From Thermotogaceae bacterium (GTDB lineage Bacteria > Thermotogota > Thermotogae > Thermotogales > Thermotogaceae): a stretch of 8,555 bases of DNA. Position numbers and translations under genes: made by a program. Each line of letters opens with the position of its first letter. Within the stretch, counting starts at the first letter, position 1. Location: positions 1-8,555 of the forward strand of contig JAGHBG010000174.1 in NCBI GenBank assembly GCA_021161105.1. Direction: 5' to 3'. Shown piece after piece: positions 7,659 to 8,555 of this stretch. Below the pieces are notes generated by a model. The model saw only the letters and a list, made by a program, of their open reading frames with translations, searched no databases and was not told where the DNA came from.

Positions 7659-8424
7659 ACTCTTTTCTTTAGTGCTTCTTTTCTTAATTTTCACCGTTGT
7701 CGTGTTTCCGGAAACAAATAATAATAGCGTTGAAATAAGCGACAAGGTGTTATCAAGTCAGCTAATGAATTCAGGATCTTCTTTCTGGTATAACGCTTTA
7801 GAATCAATAAAAAATGCACCCTTAGAATCTCTGCTTATCATGACGCAAATAGCCGCTTTTATAACCTTAATAATATACACCAGAGCAACGGTTAAGATGG
7901 CAAAAACCTCAGAAAACTCTCTTGAACAAATGAGAAAAATACACGATGAAGAAACCGCCCCATATGTAATCGTTTATTTTGACAATCCCTTTGGATCCAG
8001 CCTCATAAATTTAGTTATAAAAAACATAGGAAAAACGGTAGCTCGTAATGTTAAGATCAAATTTGAACCTGAGCTAAAGAATTCAAATTATTCAAATCCC
8101 AGAATCAAAAAAGCATCTGAAATGAAATTTCTAAAAGATGGTATTCCTTCTCTTGCACCCGGAGAGGAAATCACCACTTTTTTTGATACAGCAAAAGATT
8201 ATTTTAATGACAAGTCTTTACCATTACAGTATAAAGTAACCGTAAGCTATGAAGGTGGATTATTAAGCTCCAAACGCGAATTAGAGTATATCTTGGACCT
8301 TGATGCCAAAACCGATACATTATACACCGAAAAAAAGGGAATTCATGAGTTAGTAAAATATACGGAGAAGTTCGCTAAGAGTGTAGAAGAAATTGCAAAA
8401 AATCTGAAAGAACACCAGAGGTGA
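7639..8424 (+). CDS. Membrane-anchored protein of unknown function in the DISARM operon
   Basis: I do not recognise a named family. The 261-residue product starts MISMRTK, followed by a hydrophobic segment at about residues 8-23 (signal peptide or first membrane helix). There is a polar loop of about 38 residues, a second hydrophobic segment at about 62-80, then TRATVKMAK, whose positive charge predicts a cytoplasmic side after the helix. A charged helix (about 84-105) leads into a beta-rich domain (about 107-222) containing NLVIKNIGKTVARNVKI, a pattern seen in Ig-like folds of many bacterial membrane proteins of unknown function. A charged C-terminal helix (about 232-261) ends the protein. 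The predicted form is a hairpin-anchored or signal-anchored protein with its beta domain in the cytoplasm. It overlaps the drmMI end by about 20 nt and is followed 4 nt later by the next gene, so it is very probably co-transcribed. A role at the membrane in phage sensing or in localising DISARM is only a guess. Confidence 0.75.
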   Translation: MISMRTKLFSLVLLFLIFTVVVFPETNNNSVEISDKVLSSQLMNSGSSFWYNALESIKNAPLESLLIMTQIAAFITLIIYTRATVKMAKTSENSLEQMRKIHDEETAPYVIVYFDNPFGSSLINLVIKNIGKTVARNVKIKFEPELKNSNYSNPRIKKASEMKFLKDGIPSLAPGEEITTFFDTAKDYFNDKSLPLQYKVTVSYEGGLLSSKRELEYILDLDAKTDTLYTEKKGIHELVKYTEKFAKSVEEIAKNLKEHQR

Positions 8425-8428
8425 TTCT

Positions 8429-8555
8429 ATGTCCATAAACCCCATAGTTTTCAGTAAAGAGACCTTTGAGAGTTTTACTGATTTCCTCATAAGCACCCTC
8501 AATATTGCAGATGAAAGCCTTGAAGGACAACTCAAGAATCTTATATCCTACGATA
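8429..8555 (+). CDS. 5' end of the next operon gene, possibly a large DISARM helicase (partial)
   Basis: ATG 8429 has GAGGTGA (8418-8424) just upstream and begins 4 nt after the stop of the membrane-protein gene. Forty-two codons are visible before the window ends, with no stop. The start MSINPIVFSKETFESF and the later ADESLEGQLKNLIS recall, from memory, the N-termini of large DEAD/DEAH helicases with C-terminal DUF1998 that sit next to drmD and drmMI. No catalytic motif lies in the visible part, so the family label is tentative. Position in the operon also favours drmA or a comparable DISARM core gene. Confidence 0.6.
   Translation, partial: MSINPIVFSKETFESFTDFLISTLNIADESLEGQLKNLISYD

Overview
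The window is bacterial DNA, AT-rich, with strong Shine-Dalgarno sites (AGGAGG-type), heavy use of AGA/AGG arginine and ATA isoleucine codons, and tightly packed genes on one strand. This would suit a thermophile such as a Thermotogota or Firmicutes member. That placement is an impression from base and codon use; no taxonomic marker gene is present.

Layout. Positions 1-483 hold no gene I can support. They do contain a 9-bp inverted repeat (2-23), a 14-bp tandem repeat (165-192), a weak promoter-like pair (303-331) and a nested dyad (415-437). From 484 to the right edge all genes run rightwards as one apparent operon: (1) an SNF2/RapA-type SF2 helicase of about 1,020 residues, best matched to DrmD of class 1 DISARM; (2) an Eco57I/PglX-like N6-adenine DNA methyltransferase, best matched to DrmMI, whose 1,366-codon frame is broken once by a TGA at 5397-5399; (3) a 261-residue membrane-anchored protein of unknown function; (4) the first 42 codons of another gene that runs off the window. 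Genes 1 and 2 overlap by 4 nt (ATGA), genes 2 and 3 by about 20 nt, and genes 3 and 4 are 4 nt apart.

How the genes fit together. DISARM is a known anti-phage system in which a methyltransferase marks host DNA and helicase-type proteins with partners (DrmA, DrmB, DrmC) restrict unmodified phage DNA. Class 1 is marked by drmD plus drmMI, and the first two genes here match that pair. The partial fourth gene is probably the start of the next large DISARM component, but too little of it is visible to prove this. The membrane protein between drmMI and that gene is not a described DISARM component, so it is the main candidate for something new.

Two details raise doubt about whether the system is working. 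A TGA replaces a tryptophan expected in the LWLETF-like stretch just after methyltransferase motif I, in a UGA-C context that is a poor terminator in bacteria. The best ribosome-binding site of drmD precedes ATT codons, not ATG/GTG/TTG. Each could be a point lesion, a sequencing error or a recoding/weak-initiation feature, and the sequence alone does not decide between them.
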